From Amygdalobacter indicium (GTDB lineage: Bacteria > Bacillota > Clostridia > Saccharofermentanales > Fastidiosipilaceae), in contig NZ_CP118866.1 of the NCBI RefSeq assembly GCF_029101545.1, positions 806,001 to 870,000 of the forward strand: DNA of 64,000 nt. Reading direction: 5' to 3'. Numbering within the stretch: position 1 is the stretch's first letter; each line of letters opens with the position of its first letter. The notes beneath the pieces were generated by a model. That model was given only the letters and a program-made list of their open reading frames with translations, had not been told where the DNA came from and ran no database searches. Position numbers and translations under genes: made by a program. Positions 8,838 through 15,676 of the stretch are shown piece by piece.

Positions 8838-9116
8838 TTACTCGTCAATCTCATAAGGATCCAATTCATTCAGGACTTCTTTTAATACTGCCAGTTCTTC
8901 CGAATTTAAGGTAATACCTTTAGTCATTCTGGTATGGTCGGCATTCCAACTTCTTAAATCATATTTAGGTTTGGCGTCATTCCAGGAAATAACATTCAAT
9001 TCCAAATGCCAATTACCGTTTTTACTATCCGAAATAACATCAATATTTTTCTTAATTTCAAATTTCAATTCTTTAGCCGGTGCTTTAGCAGCGGTGTTTT
9101 CCGATTTCTTAGGCAT
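8838..9116 (-). CDS. ydbC: PC4/YdbC family ssDNA-binding protein
   Basis: 92 aa. The core LKFEIKKNIDVIS..NGNWHLELNVISWNDAKPKYDLRSWNADHTRMTKGITL matches the bacterial YdbC/PC4 family, whose dimers bind single-stranded DNA. The N-terminal 20 residues are Lys/Ala-rich and probably disordered. I use the ATG at 9114-9116, which has AGAGG upstream; a longer frame has no such signal. First gene of a two-gene operon with ligA behind a near-consensus promoter, which fits a role in DNA maintenance (inference). Confidence 0.88.
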   Translation of the reverse strand: MPKKSENTAAKAPAKELKFEIKKNIDVISDSKNGNWHLELNVISWNDAKPKYDLRSWNADHTRMTKGITLNSEELAVLKEVLNELDPYEIDE

Positions 9117-9148
9117 ACTACAACCTCTTCTAAAATATATTCTCAAGC

Positions 9149-9177
9149 ATTATAGCCCAAATTTGCTTAGTTGACAA
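9149..9177 (-). promoter_or_regulatory. Promoter of ydbC-ligA
   Basis: Minus strand: TTGTCA (9172-9177), 17 nt, consensus TATAAT (9149-9154). Confidence 0.8.
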
Positions 9178-9214
9178 AAGAATTATCAATTTAGCCAATT
9201 TTCAAGTTTAATAC

Positions 9215-9220
9215 TATAAT
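9215..9220 (+). promoter_or_regulatory. -10 element of nagA
   Basis: Consensus TATAAT about 30 nt before the nagA start codon; no convincing -35 at 16-18 nt, so an activator or weak promoter is possible. Confidence 0.5.
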
Positions 9221-9251
9221 ACAGATGTACATATTACACAAGGAGAACGTT

Positions 9252-10382
9252 ATGCTCTTTAAGAATTTTACGATTTTGGATGAAAATTTCAATTTGGTGG
9301 CCAAAGATTTAATTGTGGAAAATGGCATAATTACCCAAATAGCTTTGCCGAATTTATTGAATAACAGCGAAAATAATGCTATCAACGATTTTGTCGACGG
9401 TACCGGTCTTTATCTTTTACCGGGACTGTTGGATGAGCATATTCACGGCGCTGTTAATTATGATACGATGGATGCCAGTAATGAAGGTTTGGATAAAATC
9501 AGTCGTTTCCTGGCCGGCCACGGTATTACTTCATTTTTAGCTACAACTATGTCCATGCCCGTTACTGCACTCAATAAAGTATTTGATTTGGAGACAAATT
9601 TGAGCGGTGCGAAATTATTAGGTTATCATATGGAAGGTCCATTCATTAACATGAACAAAAAGGGAGCTCAAAATCCTGCCTATATCAGGAATGCCACTTA
9701 TGAGGAATATAAAAATTATCATCATCGTGAAAAAATAAAATTAATCTCTTTAGCACCGGAAACTGAAGGTGCACTTAAATTTATCCGTCAGGCCGGCGAA
9801 GAAGTTGTCTGTCAGTTAGGACATACTTTAGCTGATGATACAACTGCTAATTTAGCTTTTAATTACGGAGCTAAAGGCTTGTGTCATTTGTTCAACGCTA
9901 TGCCGGAGTTAATGCATAGAGCGCCCGGTACAGTCGGAGCCGGCTGCCTTAATCATACTTATGCAGAAATTATTGCCGACGGTGTTCATAATAGTCCGGC
10001 TACCGTTTATGCCGCTTATAAGATGTTCGGCGCTGATCATTTGATTTTGGTTTCAGACGCTATGAGAGCCGCCGGTTTACAGGACGGAGAATACGATTTA
10101 GGCGGTCAAACTGTCACAGTCAGTAAAGGTGTAGCCAGAATCGCCAACGGCGCGATCGCCGGCGGTATTTCCAATATTTGGGATAATGTCAAAAGAATCA
10201 CTTCCTATGGTATACCGTTGCAGGATGCTGTCAGAATGGCGTCTTTGACTCCGGCAACATATTTAGGATTTGACAATCAAATCGGTAGCCTGAAAAAATC
10301 CAAGCGCGCGGATTTCTTTGCAGTAACCCACGATTTGGAAATTAAGCGAGTTTGGATTGACGGTAAAGAGTTCGATTTCTAA
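9252..10382 (+). CDS. nagA: N-acetylglucosamine-6-phosphate deacetylase NagA
   Basis: 376-aa amidohydrolase that converts GlcNAc-6-P to GlcN-6-P and acetate. The metal-binding start of the barrel is LLPGLLDEHIHGAVNYDTMD; YHMEGPFIN provides the family Glu; CQLGHTLAD and GLCHLFNAMPELMHRAPG supply the metal-binding His residues; LILVSDAMRAAG has the catalytic Asp. ATG at 9252 is preceded by AAGGAG at 6 nt. It is the only gene of its strand in this part and its own terminator overlaps the tail of tag. No active nagB is next to it; the only NagB-like gene in the window (14958-15668) lacks catalytic residues. Confidence 0.95.
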   Translation: MLFKNFTILDENFNLVAKDLIVENGIITQIALPNLLNNSENNAINDFVDGTGLYLLPGLLDEHIHGAVNYDTMDASNEGLDKISRFLAGHGITSFLATTMSMPVTALNKVFDLETNLSGAKLLGYHMEGPFINMNKKGAQNPAYIRNATYEEYKNYHHREKIKLISLAPETEGALKFIRQAGEEVVCQLGHTLADDTTANLAFNYGAKGLCHLFNAMPELMHRAPGTVGAGCLNHTYAEIIADGVHNSPATVYAAYKMFGADHLILVSDAMRAAGLQDGEYDLGGQTVTVSKGVARIANGAIAGGISNIWDNVKRITSYGIPLQDAVRMASLTPATYLGFDNQIGSLKKSKRADFFAVTHDLEIKRVWIDGKEFDF

Positions 10383-10411
10383 GTAATCCGATATAATTGG
10401 GTAAAAATTGC

Positions 10412-10448
10412 AAAAGGATGTCAATTATAATAATCGGCATCCTTTTTG
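10412..10448 (+). terminator. Terminator of nagA, inside the 3' end of tag
   Basis: Plus-strand hairpin: AAAAGGATG (10412-10420) pairs with CATCCTTTT (10438-10446), continuing into a T-rich stretch. The A/T-flanked stem also works on the minus strand, so it probably terminates both convergent genes. It overlaps the last codons of tag (stop at 10421-10423). Confidence 0.75.
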
Positions 10449-11002
10449 TTGCCTACATATGCTAAAAAGCAATTTTCTTCATGGGCATAAATTATTCCTA
10501 TAGCTTGCAAATAGGCATATATCATTTTGCTTCCAATAAATTTCATACCTCGTTTTTGCAAATCGCCGGCTATATCATCTGATAATTTGTTGCTTATTTT
10601 CCCTTGTTCATAAATAATTTTTCCCTGCGTAAAACAATTAAGATAAGCGGCAAAACTACCGTACTCTTTCTGAATTTCGGCAAAAACACCGGTATTATTA
10701 ATTGCAGCTTTAATTTTGGCTTTATTTCTGATAATAGAACTATCGCCAAAAAGCTGTTCAATTTTGTTTTCGGTAAAATTGATAATAGAAAACTCGTTGT
10801 AGTCGGCAAAAGCACTTTTGAATGCCGCTCGTTTATTGAGAACACATTCAAAGGACAAACCGCCTTGAAATAATTCTAAAATCAACATTTCCAACAATTT
10901 CTTTTCTTCTTTTACTGCTCTTCCCCACTCATTGTCATGATAATAAATATATGCTTCGTTATTAGCATTAACCCAACTGCATCTTGGTTTATCAACTGCC
11001 AA
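10421..11002 (-). CDS. tag: DNA-3-methyladenine glycosylase I
   Basis: 193 aa. Removes 3-methyladenine from DNA in base-excision repair. It matches E. coli Tag over most of its length: RCSWVN, YIYYHDNEWG, LLEMLILELFQGGLSF, the IIRNKAKIKAAINN helix, KRGMKFIGSKMIYAYLQAIG. The structural zinc ligands are present (Cys8, His in YYHDNEW, and HxxxC in AHEENC). TTG start with GAGGAG upstream. The active-site region has LSF where E. coli has LSW. Convergent with nagA. Confidence 0.93.
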   Translation of the reverse strand: MAVDKPRCSWVNANNEAYIYYHDNEWGRAVKEEKKLLEMLILELFQGGLSFECVLNKRAAFKSAFADYNEFSIINFTENKIEQLFGDSSIIRNKAKIKAAINNTGVFAEIQKEYGSFAAYLNCFTQGKIIYEQGKISNKLSDDIAGDLQKRGMKFIGSKMIYAYLQAIGIIYAHEENCFLAYVGNKKDADYYN

Positions 11003-11019
11003 ATTTTTCTCCTCTTTTA

Positions 11020-11051
11020 TTAAAATAAAGCCCTATTATTAAAATAGGGCC
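11020..11051 (-). terminator. Terminator after valS
   Basis: Minus-strand stem GCCCTAT / ATAGGGC (within about 11031-11050) followed by a T-rich tail, starting about 30 nt after the valS stop. Confidence 0.7.
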
Positions 11052-11080
11052 ATAAATTTTGATCTCTTTTCTGAATCAAT

Positions 11081-13768
11081 TTAACCTAATTCGACTATTC
11101 GGGCATTAACTGCTGTTAATTTTTGACAAACAACAGTCAATTTAGCGCGTTCGTTCTCTACTACCTTTGCCGGAGCTTTGTTAACAAACTCACTGTTGGC
11201 CAACTTATTTTCCAGACGCTGCTTTTCCTTTTCCAGCTGCTCCCGTTCGGTCGCCAAGCGTTGTTTCTCTTCCTCCAGATCAATTAATTCACTTAAAGGA
11301 ATATAAATATGAGTTTGCGGTAAGACTATAGTAACTGCCAACTTCGGTGCCTGACTTTGTGAACTTAAGAATTCAATAGAACTGACGCCGCATAATCTTT
11401 CAAAATAAGGCACGGCTGCGTGCAATAATTGAGAAATATGTTCATTATCGGTATAAGCGGAAACCTTGAAACGTAAGGAAGGTTTCAACTTCTTCTCAGC
11501 TCTGAGATTACGAATTTCACGAATGCCCTGAATCAGCATATTCATATCGGCAACTGCCGTTTCAGCATTCAATGTTTCAATTGCTTGCGGCCAGGATTCC
11601 AACATAATGGTTTCGCCGTGGTTAGGTAAATATTGATAAATTTCCTCAGTCACGAAAGGCATAAACGGATGTAAAAGACGAACAACTGATTCTAAAACAT
11701 AACGTAAACACTGCAAAGCTGTCTGATGACTGCTGTCGGCAGTATCAAACAAACGTGATTTCACAATTTCAACATACCAATCACAATACTCATTCCAGAA
11801 GAAAGAATAAATATTATCCAACGCCGTCCCGATTTCATAATTGCAGAAATTATTGTTGACATTATCTATTAAACTGTTAACACGTTGTAAGATCCAACGA
11901 TCTTCTAACTTCAAAGCCGGAGAAGCAAGCAAATTTTGCAAATCCGCTTGTGTCGGATAAGTAGAAGCAGCATCCAGATGGCCTAAAATAAATCTGAGAG
12001 CATTCCACAGTTTGTTGATAAAAGCACGTGCCGTTTCCAATTTTTCTTTGGAATAACGCTGATCATTACCTGACGCTGTCCCGGAAACGATAGCATAACG
12101 TAAAGCGTCGGCTCCGTACTCATCAATTATCTTCAAAGGATCAACACCGTTATTCAAAGATTTACTCATCTTGATACCGTTGGCGTCACGCATCAATCCG
12201 TGTAACAGCACATGATGGAACGGTGCTTTACCCGTTAATTCCAAGCTTTGGAAAATCATTCTGGCAACCCAGAAGAAAATAATATCATAGCCGGTAACCA
12301 AAATATCCGTCGGATAGAAGTAAGAAAATTCTTCTTTACTGCCGGGTGCACTGAAGTTGGGCCAACCGAAAACACCGAAGGGCCACAAAGCGGAGCTGAA
12401 CCAAGTATCCAGAGTATCATTATCGCGGAGCAAATTTTTACTTTGACACTTGGAACAAGTTGTCGGCACGGTCAAAGAAACATTAATTTCCCCGCAATCC
12501 TGACAATACCACGCAGGTATCCTGTGCCCCCACCATAATTGTCTGGAAATGCACCAATCCCGAATATTGTTCATCCAGTTATCATAAATTCCCTTAAAAC
12601 GTGACGGTACAAAAGTGACATCTCCGTCTGCTGCCGCTTTTAAAGCTTTATCCGCCAAATCCTTCATTTTAACAAACCATTGTTCGGACAAGCGCGGTTC
12701 AATAGTTTTATGACAACGATAACAACTTCCTACATTATGTTTATAAGCTTCAATTTTGACTAAATTACCGCTTTTCTCCAAATCATCTACAATTCGGCGC
12801 CGAGCTTCGTCCCGATTCAAACCGGCGTAAATACCGCCGTTGCTATTTATGTTAGCTGAATCATCCATAATATTGATAACAGGCAAATTATGACGCAGAC
12901 CCACTTCATAATCGTTCGGATCATGCGCCGGCGTGATTTTAACACAACCTGTACCGAATTCCTGTTCTACATAGTCGTCGGCAACTATCGGAATCCAACG
13001 ATTGAGTAACGGTAAGCGACAACGCTTATTAACCAAATCGGAAAAACGGGCATCGGCAGGATTAACGGCAACAGCTGTATCACCTAATATAGTTTCCGGT
13101 CTGGTTGTCGCAACTGTAATATAACGCCCCGGCTCATTTTCGATTTCGTAGCGAATATACCATAAATTACCTTCCTGTTCGGAAAAATTAACTTCAGCAT
13201 CGGAGATAGATGTACGACAATTAGGACACCAGTTAATAATCCGCTTGCCACGATAAATATAACCTTTTTCGTAATATTTAACGAAAACAGCTAAAACAGC
13301 TTGAGAAAAGCCCTCATCCATCGTAAAACGGCAACGATCCCAATCGCAGGAGCTGCCTAAATAGCGTAATTGCTCTATAATTCTGCCGGCATATTTTTCT
13401 TTCCAGGCATAAGCACGCTTCATATAAGCATCATAACCGATATCCTGTTTAGTCAAACCTTCACTGCGCAATTGCTCAACTATTTTAGCTTCCGTCGCAA
13501 TTGCTGCATGGTCAACACCCGGAATCCACAGAGCCTCTTCTCCCAACATCCGATGATAACGAATAAAAGCATCCTGGAAGGTATTATCCAAAGCATGACC
13601 GATATGTAACTGTGAAGTTATATTAGGCGGCGGCATTACAATCGTAAACGATTTTTTCGCAGGATTAACATGTGCCTTAAAATAGCCGTTCTGTTCCCAT
13701 CTTTGATAAATTTCACGTTCTCTTTCCTTCGGCTCGAAATGTTTCGGCATTTCCTCAAAGTTCGGCAT
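11081..13768 (-). CDS. valS: Valyl-tRNA synthetase
   Basis: 895-aa class I synthetase charging tRNA-Val. The HIGH motif is in PPPNITSQLHIGHAL near residue 50, the editing (CP1) domain includes TTRPETILGDTAVAV, two zinc-type Cys clusters (CPNC, CQDC..CSKC) are present, KMSKS lies in GIKMSKSLNNG, and residues about 820-890 form the C-terminal coiled coil (EEEKQRLATEREQLEKEKQR). I start at the ATG 13766-13768, because GGGAGAG lies 7 nt upstream; earlier in-frame starts lack a signal. No T-box motif was seen upstream. It follows a small membrane protein with a 16-nt gap and is probably cotranscribed with it. Confidence 0.97.
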   Translation of the reverse strand: MPNFEEMPKHFEPKEREREIYQRWEQNGYFKAHVNPAKKSFTIVMPPPNITSQLHIGHALDNTFQDAFIRYHRMLGEEALWIPGVDHAAIATEAKIVEQLRSEGLTKQDIGYDAYMKRAYAWKEKYAGRIIEQLRYLGSSCDWDRCRFTMDEGFSQAVLAVFVKYYEKGYIYRGKRIINWCPNCRTSISDAEVNFSEQEGNLWYIRYEIENEPGRYITVATTRPETILGDTAVAVNPADARFSDLVNKRCRLPLLNRWIPIVADDYVEQEFGTGCVKITPAHDPNDYEVGLRHNLPVINIMDDSANINSNGGIYAGLNRDEARRRIVDDLEKSGNLVKIEAYKHNVGSCYRCHKTIEPRLSEQWFVKMKDLADKALKAAADGDVTFVPSRFKGIYDNWMNNIRDWCISRQLWWGHRIPAWYCQDCGEINVSLTVPTTCSKCQSKNLLRDNDTLDTWFSSALWPFGVFGWPNFSAPGSKEEFSYFYPTDILVTGYDIIFFWVARMIFQSLELTGKAPFHHVLLHGLMRDANGIKMSKSLNNGVDPLKIIDEYGADALRYAIVSGTASGNDQRYSKEKLETARAFINKLWNALRFILGHLDAASTYPTQADLQNLLASPALKLEDRWILQRVNSLIDNVNNNFCNYEIGTALDNIYSFFWNEYCDWYVEIVKSRLFDTADSSHQTALQCLRYVLESVVRLLHPFMPFVTEEIYQYLPNHGETIMLESWPQAIETLNAETAVADMNMLIQGIREIRNLRAEKKLKPSLRFKVSAYTDNEHISQLLHAAVPYFERLCGVSSIEFLSSQSQAPKLAVTIVLPQTHIYIPLSELIDLEEEKQRLATEREQLEKEKQRLENKLANSEFVNKAPAKVVENERAKLTVVCQKLTAVNARIVELG

Positions 13769-13784
13769 TTTCAACTCTCCCATC

Positions 13785-14072
13785 TTAAATTTGATACACA
13801 TAGTGCAAAATTAAAAAGAAAATCCAACTGACAGCACCGGTTGCAGCTGCAAAAAGTAACAAATTTCTCTTTAATTTCAAATCCAATATCAATTTCTCGT
13901 AATATTCTTTTTTTTCAGCATCCAAAGCGGCCAAGCGTTGGCTTTCCCGACTGTTCAACTTAAACTGCAAGTGAAAATGCTTACGTATATACCCTGCAAA
14001 ATAAACACATAACATGGAAATCAAGCATATAGCTAATAAAATGTATGCCAAAACTTTTAAAATGATAACCAT
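13785..14072 (-). CDS. Small two-helix membrane protein, unknown
   Basis: 95 aa; not recognised. A hydrophobic helix spans residues 5-27, a basic/charged loop with an amphipathic segment (RESQRLAALDAEKKEYYEKLILDLKLKR) spans 30-69, and a second hydrophobic helix spans 70-92. ATG has AGAGG 6 nt upstream, and the stop lies 16 nt before valS. Coding is supported by these signals and by the arrangement, not by homology. It begins 19 nt after the T-tract of the tRNA-Gln terminator. Confidence 0.65.
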   Translation of the reverse strand: MVIILKVLAYILLAICLISMLCVYFAGYIRKHFHLQFKLNSRESQRLAALDAEKKEYYEKLILDLKLKRNLLLFAAATGAVSWIFFLILHYVYQI

Positions 14073-14090
14073 ATTTACCTCTTTCTTATA

Positions 14091-14122
14091 ATAAAAAAAG
14101 GTTCAACTTGCGGTTGAACCTC
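14091..14122 (-). terminator. Terminator of tRNA-Gln
   Basis: Minus-strand stem AGGTTCAAC / GTTGAACCT (14099-14121), 5-nt loop, then seven T. Confidence 0.9.
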
Positions 14123-14130
14123 TTTGTACA

Positions 14131-14201
14131 CTGCCGAAGAAGGATTCGAACCCTCACATACTGCTCCAGAGGCAGCTGTGCTACCTTTACACCATTCGGC
14201 A
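14131..14201 (-). tRNA. tRNA-Gln (anticodon CTG)
   Basis: Minus-strand cloverleaf: acceptor TGCCGAA / TTCGGCA with discriminator G, anticodon stem GCTGC / GCAGT with loop CTCTGGA giving anticodon CUG, T-loop TTCGAAT. A weak U1-A72 pair fits the Gln identity. CCA is not encoded. Confidence 0.92.
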
Positions 14202-14214
14202 ATCGACACAAAAG

Positions 14215-14243
14215 ATATTATCTTTTATTCGACTGTTTGTCAA
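14215..14243 (-). promoter_or_regulatory. Promoter of tRNA-Gln
   Basis: Minus strand: TTGACA (14238-14243), 17 nt, TAATAT (14215-14220). A second TTGACA lies about 22 nt further upstream. Confidence 0.8.
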
Positions 14244-14304
14244 GTGTTTTAACTAAAATTGTCAAAAAATTTCAGTAAATCCTTGCCGCACAAAAATATG
14301 ATGC

Positions 14305-14742
14305 TTACGCTACCGCTTGCGCGAAACGTTTTCCCAAATCACGGCATTTAGCCAAATCCTCTTCTTCAGGATCATCAAAAGCAATTAAACCGTGACCGTC
14401 AAAAAGATCAACGTTGTTATCCAGACATGTCTGAGACCATGTATCCATCCATTCCCCTTCCGCCCAGGAGTAGGAACCGAAAAGAGCAACTTTTTTACCT
14501 GCCAGGCTCGGCAACAGTTCTTCAAAGAAAGGAGCAAATTCGCTCTCTTCCAATTCTTCATTTCCCATTGCCGGGCAACCGAGAATAATATACGGCAAAT
14601 CTTTGCATTCATCAGCTGTCGTATCAGCTACATTAACTACTTCAGCAACGGAACCTGCAGATTCAATACCTTCAGCTATAGCCTCAGCCATAGTTTCAGT
14701 ATTACCGGTACCTGTCCAAAACACGATTTTTATATTAGCCAT
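14305..14742 (-). CDS. Flavodoxin (short-chain)
   Basis: 145 aa. FMN electron carrier. The phosphate-binding loop WTGTGNTE lies at residues 9-16 directly after the first strand; the later loops CPAMGNEELEES and FGSYSWAEGEW form the isoalloxazine-binding segments. Strongly acidic, as is usual. ATG has GGAGG upstream. It starts about 54 nt after the tRNA-Pro terminator and stands alone. Which reductase it serves cannot be told from the neighbours. Confidence 0.92.
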   Translation of the reverse strand: MANIKIVFWTGTGNTETMAEAIAEGIESAGSVAEVVNVADTTADECKDLPYIILGCPAMGNEELEESEFAPFFEELLPSLAGKKVALFGSYSWAEGEWMDTWSQTCLDNNVDLFDGHGLIAFDDPEEEDLAKCRDLGKRFAQAVA

Positions 14743-14795
14743 TTTAATAAACCTCCGATATTAAAGCGATATTCCAAAGTCTTATAAACTTAATG

Positions 14796-14826
14796 CAAAA
14801 ATAGCGCCAACACAAAGCCGGCGCTA
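14796..14826 (-). terminator. Terminator of tRNA-Pro
   Basis: Minus-strand stem TAGCGCC / GGCGCTA (14802-14826) followed by TTTTTGC. Confidence 0.85.
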
Positions 14827-14828
14827 AA

Positions 14829-14902
14829 TCGGAGTGACAAGACTTGAACTTGCGACCTCGTGCACCCCAAGCACGCACTCTAGCCACCTGAGCTACACCC
14901 CG
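14829..14902 (-). tRNA. tRNA-Pro (anticodon GGG)
   Basis: Minus-strand cloverleaf: C1-initiated acceptor CGGGGTG pairs with CACTCCG (one G-U), discriminator A, anticodon stem CGTGC/GCACG with loop TTGGGGT giving anticodon GGG, T-loop TTCAAGT. CCA is not encoded. Confidence 0.93.
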
Positions 14903-14911
14903 TACTGCATA

Positions 14912-14940
14912 ATTTTACTAAAAAAAACTGCTTTTGACAA
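14912..14940 (-). promoter_or_regulatory. Promoter of tRNA-Pro
   Basis: Minus strand: TTGTCA (14935-14940), 17 nt, TAAAAT (14912-14917). Confidence 0.75.
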
Positions 14941-14957
14941 TCCTCATATTAAATAAA

Positions 14958-15668
14958 TTAAATCAAGGCAGCAGCAGCTTCATCCAACAAAAGTATAACG
15001 CAGGAATGCAATTGTAAAAATGACGCCGGACAGGAAGGATCAATTTGTCCGCGTACCAAGTTGGCAACGGCCGGAGCTTTATCTTTGCCGTAAGCAGGCA
15101 AAATAATCATATGCGCACGCATCAAAGTTCCCATACCCATTGTCAGACCAGGTATTTGTTCTATAGCCGGATTAATTGTCGGTTGAATACTCGAATTGCG
15201 CAAAGCCTTAGTAAAATGACAATCGTTCAGTATATACGGTGCCGGCTGATTTAACAGTATGCTTCCATCATCAGCAACAGTAATAATTGCCAAATCAAGC
15301 GAACCTGATTCCTGTATTTTTTGTTCATAATCAGCTGCTGCACGAATAAAATCGTTTTCCCGGTAAGCAAAATTATAAAAATTTTCCTGCGGACAATCAG
15401 TTTGTCTTAAAAAGTCGGCCTGCAATAATTCTCCTTGCGATTTTTCCGGCTCTATTTGACAATACTCAACGGCATTGAAAAATTTCGTGTCATGCAAAGC
15501 CAACGAACCGGCTTTATATAAAGCTAATAATTTTTGATAAGTTGACTGTAAATCTTCAGCTTTTTCCAAGGCTATCAAGGCATCTGGTTTGGCTAAAACC
15601 TGTGCACAAACCATCATTGCAGCAGCCAAAGAAGCGGCATCTTCATTATTAAAAACATGAACTTTCAT
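14958..15668 (-). CDS. NagB-like protein, catalytic residues lost
   Basis: 236 aa, with the length and fold pattern of glucosamine-6-phosphate deaminase. Alignable parts include FNAVEY (NagB FNMDEY), ADDGSILLNQPA (GNDGHIAFNEPA), GMGTLMRAHMIIL (GVGTLLDAEEVMIL) and SFLQLHSCVILLLDE. Against E. coli NagB, catalytic Asp72 is Val67, His143 is Ser136 and Glu148 is Gln141; only Asp141 (Asp134 here) remains, and the Gly-rich phosphate loop GLPTGGTP is replaced by ALEKAEDL. Deaminase activity is therefore unlikely. The frame is open and has a good ribosome binding site (GAGGT), so it is probably a functional non-enzyme or an enzyme with another chemistry. Start lies 8 nt after mutS2, which overlaps its Shine-Dalgarno. 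Confidence 0.75.
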   Translation of the reverse strand: MKVHVFNNEDAASLAAAMMVCAQVLAKPDALIALEKAEDLQSTYQKLLALYKAGSLALHDTKFFNAVEYCQIEPEKSQGELLQADFLRQTDCPQENFYNFAYRENDFIRAAADYEQKIQESGSLDLAIITVADDGSILLNQPAPYILNDCHFTKALRNSSIQPTINPAIEQIPGLTMGMGTLMRAHMIILPAYGKDKAPAVANLVRGQIDPSCPASFLQLHSCVILLLDEAAAALI

Positions 15669-15676
15669 TATTTACC

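Noticed and set aside
13785..14072. T-box riboswitch expected before valS
   Set aside because: No T-box sequence (AGGGTGG-ACCGCG type) is visible upstream of valS; the region holds a small gene and a tRNA.
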